From Bacteroidales bacterium (GTDB taxonomy: Bacteria; Bacteroidota; Bacteroidia; Bacteroidales; UBA7960), in contig PUOJ01000035.1 of the NCBI GenBank assembly GCA_003552075.1, forward strand, positions 1 to 51,483: a stretch of DNA of 51,483 bases, read 5' to 3'. Of this stretch, positions 9,763 to 19,847 are shown in pieces. The notes beneath the pieces were generated by a model. It searched no databases. It was not told where the DNA came from and saw only the letters and a program-made list of their open reading frames with translations. The stretch's first letter is position 1. Every line of letters starts with the position of its first letter. Made by a program: the position numbers and the translations under genes.

Positions 9763-12393
9763 CTAATCCAGCAGCAGCGCGTTAAATATCAGTTTGTTTG
9801 ACACGGGTGTGGATCCCCTGAAGTTGGGGGCAAAAGAAAAGAGGACGGCCTGTCCTTCTCCACGTTGCAGCCACACGATGGCTGGCTGGCGCTCCAGCAG
9901 TTCTTCTTTTTCCGAATATCCGCTTAATAACAGGTCCTGGTCTTCAGGAAATTTCCCAATGACCCTTCTGTCCATGCCAAAGGTGGGTATTGATGTAGAG
10001 AATACCGGTGCGCTTCTGTGAAACACGCCGATTTGTTGCGGCATGCCCAAGTTGAGCGGATGTCCTTCCTGCAAATTGATCTGGAGGAATGAACCGGGGC
10101 TGTAAAACCCCTCTCCGGTAAGGCGGCTGGAAATGTTCTGCACAGGGAAGCGGAAGTTTTCTTCTTCGTTGCCGGGAGTCATCAGGCCAAAGAAAAGTTC
10201 CGTGGATCGCGCCCAGGATATGATATTGCCACCTTCCGCCATGAAGCGCAGCACGTTTTGCCATCCTTCGCTACCCATCCCCCTGATGTATTCCGGATTA
10301 TAGAACGGGATGAAAACCTCGCCACCGCGCGTGCTATGTCCGTGCAGGATCTGATCCTTGGTGGCATCAGGAAAGATGATCACATCATATTGTGCACTGA
10401 GGTCTGTGTCGATGAAGTCGGCGGGGTTGAGTACCGTGAATGGTATGCCATAAGAGTCAAAAAGCCATCTTGTCCAGCCGGCATCCATGTCGTGAAAGTT
10501 GGTTTCGCAAAGCGCAATTCGTGGCATACTCAGCGTCTCTGCATTTACATCGGGTCTTTCACTCAGGTAAAACGGGATGGTATGGATTTCCTGCAGCAGC
10601 GAATCCAGGAAGCTGTGGTTGTTGCTGTTTACCGCAACCAGGAAGCTTCCTTCTGGGACGGGTTCATCATTGTGTTGCAATATGGCAGTGGTGCGCTTTA
10701 CATCAAAGCCTTTTCCGAGTGTGGAAAAAGCAGCCTTGTAGCTGTGGTTGTTACTTGCAGGAAACAAGAGGTAGCTCAAATCACCGGGCAGGCCATGATC
10801 AATTTTTAACTGTTCCGCGGTAACCTCTGAAAACTGAATGTCTTCCTTGCTGTAAAAGCTGTTGATCTCATGGCTGGTCACGCCACGGTGCAGCGGCAGC
10901 GACCAGGACGTGATATCATAGGGTCTGATCATTTCTCCACCCGGCGTATACCTGCGTACCGGAAACTCCTGGTCTTCCATCACCTCTTTGATAAAGGCGC
11001 GAAAGGGTTGTGCCAGGGGGATGATAAAATCACCCGCATGGATGAACCTTCCTTCCATCACGGCGTCTTCATCCATCTGATATAGCTGAATGCCGTGTCT
11101 TTCAAGAAGTTCAAGGAGAGCCAGCAGCTCGCCCTGGTCGTGCTGTTCGCGTGGCAGCACATAAAAGAAGGGTGGTTCAGTCAGGCCTTTATTGATCTCG
11201 CGGCGGGCCATCTCATTGCGGAAATCCAGGATTTCTTCCCGATGCAGTGAAGCTGTTCTTACCAGTGAATATACCGATTCCAACTCATAAGTAATGAGGT
11301 CTTCCATGGTCCACCATCCTCCCGGCCATGGTGCAGGAAAGTTGATGCTTTTCTTGTATTCAGACAAACCTTTTCCGAAAACCTGCAATTCATTCGCTTC
11401 AATGTATATGGGTGTGGCCAGTTGTACGGAGGCAGCCTCTGTGAGCAGACTGATCACGTTTTTCCAGGTGGATGTCTGGGTTGAGCCCGGCCAGTAATCA
11501 TCAAACAGGTAGTGTTGGCTGATGCCCTTCAGTCCGCTCGCCGTCATGTCCCTTGCCATGTTGGAGCCAAAAACCCAGGTCCAACCCCAAATCAGCTCAT
11601 CGACATTTTGTGCGATGGGGTCATGATTTGGTGGTACAAAGTACCTGGGGCCGGTGCTGCCCATCTGGTGTTTTTCCACAAGCACATGGGGAAACCAGTC
11701 CAGGTTGTAAATGTCTGCCACAGCCTGGTTGTCAGACTGTGTAAGGGTGACAAAATCCCGGTTAATGTTATGCCCCACATATTTGTGGTAGACACCCGGC
11801 AGGGAACTGCCTTCATAAGGTGTATCCAGGTACTTGTTGTAATGCTCCACGATCATGTTCATGCCATCCGGGTTGTGGCAGGGTACCATCATGAACACCA
11901 CGTCGTCGAGGTAACGGGGGTTGCTATCCGTACCCGTGATGAGGTTATAAGCCATCAGTGGTGCAGCCTGTGAGGGGGCAACCTCTGTGGAATGCATGGA
12001 TAAGGTGACCAGCACAAAGGTTTTGCCTTCGTCAATCATGCCTTGCAGCTCATCAGAGGGGATATCCCCGTCAAGGGCCAGTCGGCGGTTGATCTCGCGC
12101 AGCCTGTCCAGGTTGGCGATGTTTTCTTCTGATGAGACAAAGCCGATGTACATCGGCCGCCCCATTGGCGATTCCCCATGTTCCAGGAGCTTCATCATAG
12201 GCGATTCCTCCTGCAGCAGGTCAAGGTAATCAATAAGGTCTTCATAAAGAAACATCTTTCGGTCCTCTCCCGGCTTGAATCCAAAGAAGTTTTCCGGGTG
12301 AGTCAGGTCGTGGTCATTGGCATTCAGGGGTAAGCTGAGAATCAGAATAAAAACCGGCAGGAAGACCCTGGCAATCACGGATAGGAAGCGCAT
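9763..12393 (-). CDS. Secreted M14-family zinc carboxypeptidase
   Basis: Signal peptide; VTLSMHSTEVAPSQ, MMVPCHNPDGMNM, GHNINRDF. Confidence 0.85.
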   Translation of the reverse strand: MRFLSVIARVFLPVFILILSLPLNANDHDLTHPENFFGFKPGEDRKMFLYEDLIDYLDLLQEESPMMKLLEHGESPMGRPMYIGFVSSEENIANLDRLREINRRLALDGDIPSDELQGMIDEGKTFVLVTLSMHSTEVAPSQAAPLMAYNLITGTDSNPRYLDDVVFMMVPCHNPDGMNMIVEHYNKYLDTPYEGSSLPGVYHKYVGHNINRDFVTLTQSDNQAVADIYNLDWFPHVLVEKHQMGSTGPRYFVPPNHDPIAQNVDELIWGWTWVFGSNMARDMTASGLKGISQHYLFDDYWPGSTQTSTWKNVISLLTEAASVQLATPIYIEANELQVFGKGLSEYKKSINFPAPWPGGWWTMEDLITYELESVYSLVRTASLHREEILDFRNEMARREINKGLTEPPFFYVLPREQHDQGELLALLELLERHGIQLYQMDEDAVMEGRFIHAGDFIIPLAQPFRAFIKEVMEDQEFPVRRYTPGGEMIRPYDITSWSLPLHRGVTSHEINSFYSKEDIQFSEVTAEQLKIDHGLPGDLSYLLFPASNNHSYKAAFSTLGKGFDVKRTTAILQHNDEPVPEGSFLVAVNSNNHSFLDSLLQEIHTIPFYLSERPDVNAETLSMPRIALCETNFHDMDAGWTRWLFDSYGIPFTVLNPADFIDTDLSAQYDVIIFPDATKDQILHGHSTRGGEVFIPFYNPEYIRGMGSEGWQNVLRFMAEGGNIISWARSTELFFGLMTPGNEEENFRFPVQNISSRLTGEGFYSPGSFLQINLQEGHPLNLGMPQQIGVFHRSAPVFSTSIPTFGMDRRVIGKFPEDQDLLLSGYSEKEELLERQPAIVWLQRGEGQAVLFSFAPNFRGSTPVSNKLIFNALLLD

Positions 12394-12517
12394 GGATAAT
12401 TTGTTTAGTTAGTAATCATGTAGAGTGAGCTTGTAAAAATACAAAAATCAAAGAAACATCAGGGCTCAATGAAAAATCTTGCTGTTTGCGCAACAGGCAG
12501 GCTTTATGGGTGCGACA

Positions 12518-13927
12518 TTATGCCTTCATGATGGCATGATAGGTTTCCCGGAGAATATCCAGTGCTTCTTCCTGGTCCTTTCCTTCAGCGTATGTGCGTA
12601 AAACGGGTTCTGTACCCGATGGCCTGATCATGACCCACTGATGGTCGCTGAAGTAAAATTTAAACCCGTCGAGGTCCTCCACGGCGATTACCTTGTATTT
12701 GCCAAACTGTTTGTAGGCTCCCTGGCGGCAATTTTCCACAATTCGTTGCTTGTCTGCAGGTGCGATCGTAAGGTCGGATCTTTCAAAGGCAAAGGGGCCG
12801 GTAATGGCATACACATCTTCTATCAATCCGGTCAGTGATTTTCCAGTTTTGACCATGGCTTCCCAGATGATCAAACCGTTATATATGCCGTCCCGTTCAG
12901 GGATGTGCCCGCTAACCGCTATTCCCCCGGATTCTTCCCCCCCGACCAGCACTTCTTCTTCCAGCATGATCCCGCAGATGTGCTTGAAGCCTATTTTTAC
13001 AATTTCCAGCGGGATATGATAATGGGCACAAAGGTCCTTGATTTTTACAGTTGAAGAGAAGCCTGTCACCACCTTTCCTTTTCTCTTTTCATGGTGATGC
13101 AGGTAATAAATGAGCAGCAGGATGACGTGGTGGGAATCGATGTAGTTGCCATGCTGGTCCATGAGGGCTGTCCGGTCAGCATCTCCATCTACGGCCAGGC
13201 CACATGCGATGTTTCCTTCGTCGCGGATGGCTTTGCTGAATGCTGTCAGGTTTTTGGCGAGAGGCTCCGGTGGTATTCCGTCAAATAGCGGCTGCCTTTC
13301 GCCATGAAGGATCATCATGTCCGGGAACAGCCGCTTCATGATGTATTGGCCTGAGCCATACATGGCATCGAAAGCGAAACGCATGTCGGCGTTTCTGATG
13401 GCATCAAGATCAAACTGTTTCTCCAATGCATCACAATACATGCCTTCCAGGTCCACATATTCGAGCAGCCCCTGTTTTTGCAAATCCTCAAGCCGCATTT
13501 GATCGCTGTCAGCCTGCACCTCATCCGGGATCAGCTGTTCGATTTCACCCACCTGCTCTTCGAGCAGCGGCCCGCCATAACTGCCTTTGAGTTTATAACC
13601 GTTGTATTCTGGCGGATTGTGGCTTGCGGTAATAAATACCCCAAGGATGCTTTTGTGGTGCAGGGTGCCCATGCTGATCATCGGAGCGGTGGCCACAGTG
13701 CCCGACATGAATACCTTGATGCCGTGCCTGCATAGGACCCTGATAACCGTTTCGGTAAACAATTCACCCCCAAAGCGGCAATCGTGACCGAGCACGACGG
13801 AGGGTTCTTTGCTTTGCTGGAGTGCCCACAGTGCCGTGCCTTGAGCTATACGGGCCACGTTTTCTGTGGTAAAGTCCTTTGCAATGACTGCCCGCCAGCC
13901 ATCCGTGCCGAATTTGATTGTTGTCAT
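12518..13927 (-). CDS. Phosphoglucomutase / phosphomannomutase family protein
   Basis: FGTDGWRAVIAKDFT, ITASHNPPEYNGYK, DGDADRTALMD, RPSGTEPVLRTYAEG; start taken at MTTIKFG. Confidence 0.9.
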   Translation of the reverse strand: MTTIKFGTDGWRAVIAKDFTTENVARIAQGTALWALQQSKEPSVVLGHDCRFGGELFTETVIRVLCRHGIKVFMSGTVATAPMISMGTLHHKSILGVFITASHNPPEYNGYKLKGSYGGPLLEEQVGEIEQLIPDEVQADSDQMRLEDLQKQGLLEYVDLEGMYCDALEKQFDLDAIRNADMRFAFDAMYGSGQYIMKRLFPDMMILHGERQPLFDGIPPEPLAKNLTAFSKAIRDEGNIACGLAVDGDADRTALMDQHGNYIDSHHVILLLIYYLHHHEKRKGKVVTGFSSTVKIKDLCAHYHIPLEIVKIGFKHICGIMLEEEVLVGGEESGGIAVSGHIPERDGIYNGLIIWEAMVKTGKSLTGLIEDVYAITGPFAFERSDLTIAPADKQRIVENCRQGAYKQFGKYKVIAVEDLDGFKFYFSDHQWVMIRPSGTEPVLRTYAEGKDQEEALDILRETYHAIMKA

Positions 13928-13942
13928 AAGTGTTGAATTTTT

Positions 13943-14006
13943 AGAAGGACAAAAAGACAAAAAGACAAAAGGACAAAATGTCTAAAAGTCGAAAGGTCTA
14001 AATGTC
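13943..14006. repeat. 8-nt-phased degenerate array (AGAAGGAC AAAAAGAC AAAAAGAC AAAAGGAC AAAATGTC TAAAAGTC GAAAGGTC TAAATGTC)
   Basis: Eight consecutive octamers in strict phase, ending 15 nt upstream of the pgm start codon. Confidence 0.85.
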
Positions 14007-14117
14007 CGGGTCTGCGATGGTTTTTATGTTTTTGGAGCCCCTTGTATGCTGTTGGTTGCTGGCCGTGAGCTGTTAACATGTAGAGCCCCCGAAAAAAACA
14101 CCCGGTCAAATTTTCTT

Positions 14118-14246
14118 GCTAACTGCCAACAGCTAAAAGCCAATAGCACATAGCCAACAGCACATAGCCAACAGCGAACAGCCAATTGTCTTAACTTCAA
14201 ACTTCAAACCTCAAGCTTAACCTTAACCTTAACCTTAACCTTAACC
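14118..14246. repeat. Composite 7-nt array (10x GCCAACA-like, then CTTCAAA-like) passing into (TTAACC)5
   Basis: GCTAACT GCCAACA GCTAAAA GCCAATA GCACATA GCCAACA GCACATA GCCAACA GCGAACA GCCAATT GTCTTAA CTTCAAA CTTCAAA CCTCAAG CTTAACC TTAACC x4. Confidence 0.9.
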
Positions 14247-14250
14247 TAGT

Positions 14251-15297
14251 TTACCGGTATACATTCCTTTCATCCAGTGCCCGCCTGTATTTTCTTGCAT
14301 TGGCCAGGTGTTCGGCATAGGTTCTGGCAAAGAGGTGATAGCCGCTGAAATCAGGTTTTGCACTAAAAAAGTAATAATCGTGTGCTTCATAATACAGTAC
14401 GGCGTCAATGACCTGTGGGGCTGGCAAATTTATTGGTCCTGGTGGAAGGCCTGCATACTTATAGGTATTAAAGGGTGAATCGATTTCCAGGTGCCTGTTG
14501 AGTACCCGCCTGATGGTAAAATCGCCCTGGGCAAAAATTACCGTAGGGTCTGCCTGAAGCGGGATGCCACGGCTGAGTCTGTTCATGTACACACCGGCTA
14601 CCCTGGCCATTTCTTCGGCCTTGTTGGTTTCGCTTTGCACGATGGATGCAAGTATGGCCACTTCTGTGATGGATAAGCCGATTTCCTCTGCCCGCTGCCT
14701 GCGAGCCTGGTTCCAGAAGGCCTGGTATTCCCTGTGCATCCTTTGAAGCAGCCGTTCGGGGCTAGTGTTCCAGTACACTTCATAGGTATTTGGAATAAAG
14801 AGCAGCCTTGCGGTCAAGGTGTCTTTGCCCAGGGGCTCAATTGCTTCAGGATCACGCAGCAGCGAAAAGATTTCCATTGAGTCGGGTTCAATTTGAGAAG
14901 CAATTCGACCTGCCAGCTCTTCATCGGTTCGGATATTATGAAAGGTCAGGTTTACCGGGCTTTGCTCCCCCGACCTGAGCAAGTTGATGAGTTGATTGTT
15001 GCTCATGCCATCAAAGATCATAAACCTTCCGGCCATCACCCGGTTCGGATAGTTCTTCTGACCGGCAAGCCAGTTAAAACGACCGGGGTGTCGCAGCAGG
15101 TCTTTTTCCTTCAGCATGTCGAGCACTTCCTGGTAGGTGCTGCCTGAAGGAATGTGGATGTGCATTTGTTCCCGGTGCTTCAGATGGACGTTGGATGCAT
15201 GCACATATAAATAAAAAAGGAGCCCTGCAATTGCGGCCAGGCCCAGCAATATGAAAGCGGTAATTCTTGTCAGCAAAGAGATCTTCATTCGATTCAA
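14251..15297 (-). CDS. mltG: Endolytic murein transglycosylase MltG
   Basis: LASIVQSETNKAEEMARVAGVYMNRLSRGIPLQADPTV, YNTYKYAGLPPGPI-type motif (FNTYKYAGLPPGPINLP). Confidence 0.93.
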   Translation of the reverse strand: MNRMKISLLTRITAFILLGLAAIAGLLFYLYVHASNVHLKHREQMHIHIPSGSTYQEVLDMLKEKDLLRHPGRFNWLAGQKNYPNRVMAGRFMIFDGMSNNQLINLLRSGEQSPVNLTFHNIRTDEELAGRIASQIEPDSMEIFSLLRDPEAIEPLGKDTLTARLLFIPNTYEVYWNTSPERLLQRMHREYQAFWNQARRQRAEEIGLSITEVAILASIVQSETNKAEEMARVAGVYMNRLSRGIPLQADPTVIFAQGDFTIRRVLNRHLEIDSPFNTYKYAGLPPGPINLPAPQVIDAVLYYEAHDYYFFSAKPDFSGYHLFARTYAEHLANARKYRRALDERNVYR

Positions 15298-15356
15298 TAT
15301 GTCAATACGTCAGGATGCACAGGTCTGCTCCTGGTTTTTCAACCATCAGCCAGTCT

Positions 15357-15875
15357 TTAAAAAAGCAACTGCAGGAAATGTTCATCATGCCACCCATCTT
15401 TATGCAGGCGCCAGGCCTTACGCGTGCCGGTTATCTCAAATCCTTTTTGCCGGAATAGCCTGATGCTTCCCTTGTTATCACTGCCGATACCGCAAAACAG
15501 CTGCTTCAGTTGCAAAACATCCCTTGCATAGGCTTTAATCACATCAATTGCCTCTGCACCATAAGCTTTTCGCCGATGTTTTGGGTCGATGATGATGCCA
15601 ACTGCCGCTCTCTTGTGATGGGGGTCAAAGTCAAACAGGTCGATGATGCCCACGCATGTCTTATCGTGGGTTTCAATGATCAGGCGCAGCTGCTTATCTT
15701 TATAGATGTCGTTTTCTGCATGAAGAATATACTGTTCGAGATAAAAACGTGAAATCGGGTTGAGGTGGTTGCTCACCACCCACATTTCTGCATCATTTTC
15801 ATATCTGTACAAGTGTTCCAGGTCTTCTATCTCGACCGGGCGAAGTCGCAGGTATTTTCCTTCTAATGGTTGCAT
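15357..15875 (-). CDS. GNAT family N-acetyltransferase
   Basis: LRLRPVEIEDLEHLYRYEND..., VGIIIDPKHRRKAYGAEAI, SIRLFRQKGFEITGTRK. Confidence 0.85.
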   Translation of the reverse strand: MQPLEGKYLRLRPVEIEDLEHLYRYENDAEMWVVSNHLNPISRFYLEQYILHAENDIYKDKQLRLIIETHDKTCVGIIDLFDFDPHHKRAAVGIIIDPKHRRKAYGAEAIDVIKAYARDVLQLKQLFCGIGSDNKGSIRLFRQKGFEITGTRKAWRLHKDGWHDEHFLQLLF

Positions 15876-15961
15876 CTTGCATTCTTTCGGCAGGCAGCAC
15901 AAATGCTGCGCTTGCATCTTTATCTTCCTTTTGATCGTCAATTCTTTGGCATAGAATGGTT

Positions 15962-16813
15962 TTATCCATCCAGGAGCAGGTCCGGCATTTTACCGGTGTA
16001 CACTTTGGTTGCCGGTCCCTCCAGCGAAACCTCCGTGTATCTTGCCCCTTTTTTTTGCGGAGGATTAAAGGACACTTGCAATTCACCGCCCCTCGTTTGC
16101 ACAGATACGGATTCTGATCGTATTCCTTTCATATGGTGTGCAGCGATGGCTGATGCAGTGACCCCGCTCCCGCAGGATAAGGTTTCGTTTTCCACTCCCC
16201 GTTCATAGGTTCTTACATAAATCTTGCCATTTCCGATATGCTCAACAAAGTTCACATTGGCACCGCCGGGTTGCCATCTCGCGTCGTTTCTGATTCGCTC
16301 GCCTTCTGCCGGCACGTCCAGCTTGTCGATCTTGTTTGCAAAGATAACCACATGCGGCGAGCCGGTATCCACAAAAAAGGCCTGATGTGCAAATGGATGC
16401 GATGTGGAGCTGGTTTTGGGCGCAGCAACATCCCTGAGTGTAACACGCACACGCAGTTGGTGTTTGCCGGCTGCAATCACCGATGCCTGGTGGCTGCCAT
16501 CTGCGGCATGAAAGATGAGCTGTTTCTTTGGTATGATATCGTGCTTGAACACAAATGCAGTAGCGCACCTGCTGCCATTGCCGCAGAAGCTGCCAGGCAA
16601 TCCGTCTGCATTAAAAAACCGCATGCTAAAGTCTGCCTGCAGGTCTTCTTCTATCAGAATCAGCCCATCGGCACCAATGCCCATATGCCTGTGGCACAAT
16701 TGGCTGATCATGCGCTGCCCCTGACGGCCTGCATGTGGGAAGGAATGGTCACGGTTATCTATGACAATAAAGTCATTGCCAGTACCGTGGTATTTATGAA
16801 ACTGCATCTGCAT
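15962..16813 (-). CDS. dapF: Diaminopimelate epimerase
   Basis: FHKYHGTGNDFIVID, FFNADGLPGSFCGNGSRC, ETLSCGSGVTASAIA. Confidence 0.93.
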   Translation of the reverse strand: MQMQFHKYHGTGNDFIVIDNRDHSFPHAGRQGQRMISQLCHRHMGIGADGLILIEEDLQADFSMRFFNADGLPGSFCGNGSRCATAFVFKHDIIPKKQLIFHAADGSHQASVIAAGKHQLRVRVTLRDVAAPKTSSTSHPFAHQAFFVDTGSPHVVIFANKIDKLDVPAEGERIRNDARWQPGGANVNFVEHIGNGKIYVRTYERGVENETLSCGSGVTASAIAAHHMKGIRSESVSVQTRGGELQVSFNPPQKKGARYTEVSLEGPATKVYTGKMPDLLLDG

Positions 16814-17258
16814 CAGCTGTTTTTCGCACCAAATTTAGCGAAAAAACATGAAGTCACACGCATCAATGGCTTGTAGCTGCCACCTCAGTTCCCCCATGGC
16901 TTGCTCCCTTCTTGCCTCCCAGTGCATCATAACGCAGGAAGGTCGGGCAATATGTCCGGGTTTGCTTGTGGAAGGAGGCAACAAACCCCCTGGCTATTTG
17001 CCATGCTGTAACAATGATAAGACATGGGACCCTTAAGATGTCATGATGGCAGGATTGCCATTGGTCGGGTAATGAAGGTTTTCCTGGATTGATCATTGAT
17101 AGTGCAATTTTAGGCTTTGTTAAGAAAATAAGTGACGGTAAGGCATATTTATTGATACGCGGTATGAAGAAAAATGTACGTGACATTCTGACTTAAAAAA
17201 ATGTTACTGACTGTATAAACAATGTGGAGATTTGGATTGTTAAACATAAAATTTTGGT

Positions 17259-18746
17259 ATGATGAAGAATTTTCTGGGATTGTTTTTTATCGCTGTGCTT
17301 GGTGGTTTGGTGGCATTGGGTGTTCAGCAAATATATTTTGCTCCCGAATCGTCATCTCAAGAGGTGTCGCATGTGATCCCTCATCGCGCTGAGCGCGTTC
17401 CTGCTTCCCTGACACGCCATCTGGAAGGTTTTGATTCCGGTTTGCCTGATTTTACCGTGGTATCGGAGATGACGGTCCATGCTGTTGTCCATATCCAGGC
17501 AGAATTTGAACGTCAGCGCAGCCCCAGGCAGGATTCTTTCGGGCCAGACGATTTTTTTGATTTCTTTTTCGGCCCGCGGAGGAGGCCATCCCCTGACATG
17601 CCCCCAGCCATCGGGTCGGGTAGTGGTGTGATTCTTTCGGCGGATGGTTATGTGATCACAAACAACCATGTGATCGACAATGCCAGCAAAATTGAAGTCA
17701 CCCTGAACGACAACAGGATTTATGAAGCGGAACTCATCGGGGCTGATCCCACTACGGATATTGCTTTGCTCAAAATCGATGAGGTAGATCTTCCCTACCT
17801 GGAGTTCGGAGACTCCGATGATGTGTTGGTGGGAGAGTGGGTGCTGGCCATCGGCAACCCCTTCAACCTGGAGTCCACGGTTACAGCAGGCATCGTCAGT
17901 GCCAAGGGTCGCAACATCAATATCCTGACAGATACCCTGGCCATTGAGTCTTTCATTCAGACCGATGCAGCTGTGAACAGGGGGAACAGTGGTGGTGCCC
18001 TGGTGAACACCCGGGGCGAACTAATCGGTATCAATACCGCCATTGCTTCGACCACCGGTGCTTTCACGGGCTACTCTTTTGCGATTCCGGCAAACATTGC
18101 GAGCAAGGTTGCCGAAGACATCATGGAATATGGTGAGGTTCAGCGCGGCATGTTGGGTGTGACGATTTCTCCTTTGACAAGTCGTGAGGCTGAACAACGT
18201 GGTCTCGGCGTCATTCGTGGTGCTTATGTGGAACGCGTAGGGGAGGGCAGTGCCGCTGATGAAGCTGGCATACAAGAAGGAGACGTGATCGTGGGCATCG
18301 ATGAAAATGAAGTGCGCAATCCTTCTGACCTGATCGAATCGGTTGGTCGCAAGCGGCCAGGCGATGATGTGGTTGTCACGTTTTACCGTGACGGCCGGGA
18401 AAGTGAAACTACGGCCACGCTCAAGAATATCTATGGAGAGGTGTCCCGCGTGACGAGAGATGAACGTGCATTCGCGGAAATGCTCGGTGCGCGCCTTGAA
18501 ACCGTTCCGGAACAGACCCTGGATCAATTAAACATCAGTCATGGTGTACGTGTAGCCAGCCTGTCACGTGGCGTGCTCAGCAATGCAGGCATCAGGCAGG
18601 GCTTCATCATTACGCATGTCGACAACCAGGAAGTGCATCATCCGGATGATTTGGAAGCCATGTTGAAAGACAGGACTGGCGGTGTGCTCATTGAAGGTGT
18701 AACCCCGGACGGCACACGTGCGTATTATGGCATAGGCCTGGATTAA
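17259..18746 (+). CDS. Do/DegP/HtrA-like serine protease with two PDZ domains
   Basis: Catalytic triad ITNNHVIDNA, DPTTDIALLKI, NRGNSGGALVN; PDZ repeats. Confidence 0.92.
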   Translation: MMKNFLGLFFIAVLGGLVALGVQQIYFAPESSSQEVSHVIPHRAERVPASLTRHLEGFDSGLPDFTVVSEMTVHAVVHIQAEFERQRSPRQDSFGPDDFFDFFFGPRRRPSPDMPPAIGSGSGVILSADGYVITNNHVIDNASKIEVTLNDNRIYEAELIGADPTTDIALLKIDEVDLPYLEFGDSDDVLVGEWVLAIGNPFNLESTVTAGIVSAKGRNINILTDTLAIESFIQTDAAVNRGNSGGALVNTRGELIGINTAIASTTGAFTGYSFAIPANIASKVAEDIMEYGEVQRGMLGVTISPLTSREAEQRGLGVIRGAYVERVGEGSAADEAGIQEGDVIVGIDENEVRNPSDLIESVGRKRPGDDVVVTFYRDGRESETTATLKNIYGEVSRVTRDERAFAEMLGARLETVPEQTLDQLNISHGVRVASLSRGVLSNAGIRQGFIITHVDNQEVHHPDDLEAMLKDRTGGVLIEGVTPDGTRAYYGIGLD

Positions 18747-18793
18747 AACTATGATAAAAACCGGACTTTCCCTGCAAAATCAAGATGCAGGGA

Positions 18794-18824
18794 TTGTTCC
18801 GTACAGAATATTTTTGTACCTTTG
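18794..18824 (+). promoter_or_regulatory. Bacteroidetes-type promoter upstream of the first sigma factor gene
   Basis: TTG (18794-18796), 20 nt, TACCTTTG (18817-18824). Confidence 0.55.
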
Positions 18825-18892
18825 AGGGTTTTTTCCGCATCAGGCGGGAAACTCCCTCAATTAACCTTTTTAAAATAAAGGAAATCAGATAT

Positions 18893-19759
18893 ATGCGACA
18901 ACTAAAAATTTCTAAATCGATTACCAATCGTGATACCGCGTCACTGGATAAGTATCTGCAGGAGATCGGCAAGGTACCCTTGATATCGGCAGAGGAAGAG
19001 GTCCAGCTGGCACAGCGGATCAAGCAAGGAGACCAGGTGGCTCTGGAAAAGCTGACCAAGGCTAACCTGCGCTTTGTGGTGTCTGTAGCCAAGCAGTATC
19101 AGAACCAGGGCTTAAGTCTGCCAGACCTTATCAACGAGGGTAATCTTGGACTGATTAAGGCTGCAAAGCGATTTGATGAAACGCGCGGTTTCAAGTTTAT
19201 CTCCTATGCCGTATGGTGGATCCGTCAATCCATCTTACAGGCCCTTGCCGAACAGTCGCGTATCGTAAGGTTGCCACTGAACCAGGTGGGCTCGCTTAAC
19301 AAGATCAAAAAAGAAGCATCAAAACTGGAACAGCAGTATGAGCGTCCGCCCTCTGCCGAAGAGCTGGCGAATGCCCTCGAAGTCAATGAGGATAAGATCA
19401 CTGAATCGTTCAGGATATCCACGCATCACGTATCCGTGGATGCCCCCCTGGTTCAGGGTGAAGATGCCAGTTTGCTGGACGTCTACGTAAACAATGATTC
19501 GCCCAATGCTGACTCCAGCCTGATACACGAGTCACTCGCCCGTGAGATTCAGCGCTCACTGGCTACACTTACGGAAAAGGAGCGGGATGTCATCAACCTG
19601 TATTTTGGTATCGGCATGAATCATGGACTGACACTTGACGAGATTGGTGCCAAGTTTGACCTCACCCGCGAGCGGGTTCGTCAAATCAAGGAAAAGGCCA
19701 TCCGCAGGCTGAAACACACCTCCAGGAGCAAGCTGTTAAAAGCCTACCTTGGACAATAG
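18893..19759 (+). CDS. rpoD: RNA polymerase sigma-70 factor, RpoD/SigA type (paralog 1)
   Basis: [58 protein letters not shown]-terminal [19 protein letters not shown]. Confidence 0.92.
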   Translation: MRQLKISKSITNRDTASLDKYLQEIGKVPLISAEEEVQLAQRIKQGDQVALEKLTKANLRFVVSVAKQYQNQGLSLPDLINEGNLGLIKAAKRFDETRGFKFISYAVWWIRQSILQALAEQSRIVRLPLNQVGSLNKIKKEASKLEQQYERPPSAEELANALEVNEDKITESFRISTHHVSVDAPLVQGEDASLLDVYVNNDSPNADSSLIHESLAREIQRSLATLTEKERDVINLYFGIGMNHGLTLDEIGAKFDLTRERVRQIKEKAIRRLKHTSRSKLLKAYLGQ

Positions 19760-19774
19760 ATCTAAAGATCTTCG

Positions 19775-19814
19775 AAGGGCATGCACATTACCTTAAACCG
19801 CTTGCCCTTTTTTT
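19775..19814 (+). terminator. Rho-independent terminator of rpoD
   Basis: AAGGGCA (19775-19781) / TGCCCTT (19803-19809) followed by a T-run. Confidence 0.7.
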
Positions 19815-19847
19815 GTATCCTTTTGTTGTACTTCAAAGATATTATCC

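Noticed and set aside
9840-12229. Plus-strand ORFs antisense to the M14 peptidase (e.g. 10258-10809, 11512-11973)
   Set aside because: No recognisable domains; shadow ORFs of a long minus-strand gene.
14217-14246. TTAACC hexamers as a possible linear-replicon telomere
   Set aside because: Only five copies, internal, directly followed by the mltG stop codon; treated as part of the composite array.
13943-14246. Possible CRISPR array
   Set aside because: No 25-40 bp direct repeats with unique spacers and no cas genes; units are 6-8 nt and contiguous.
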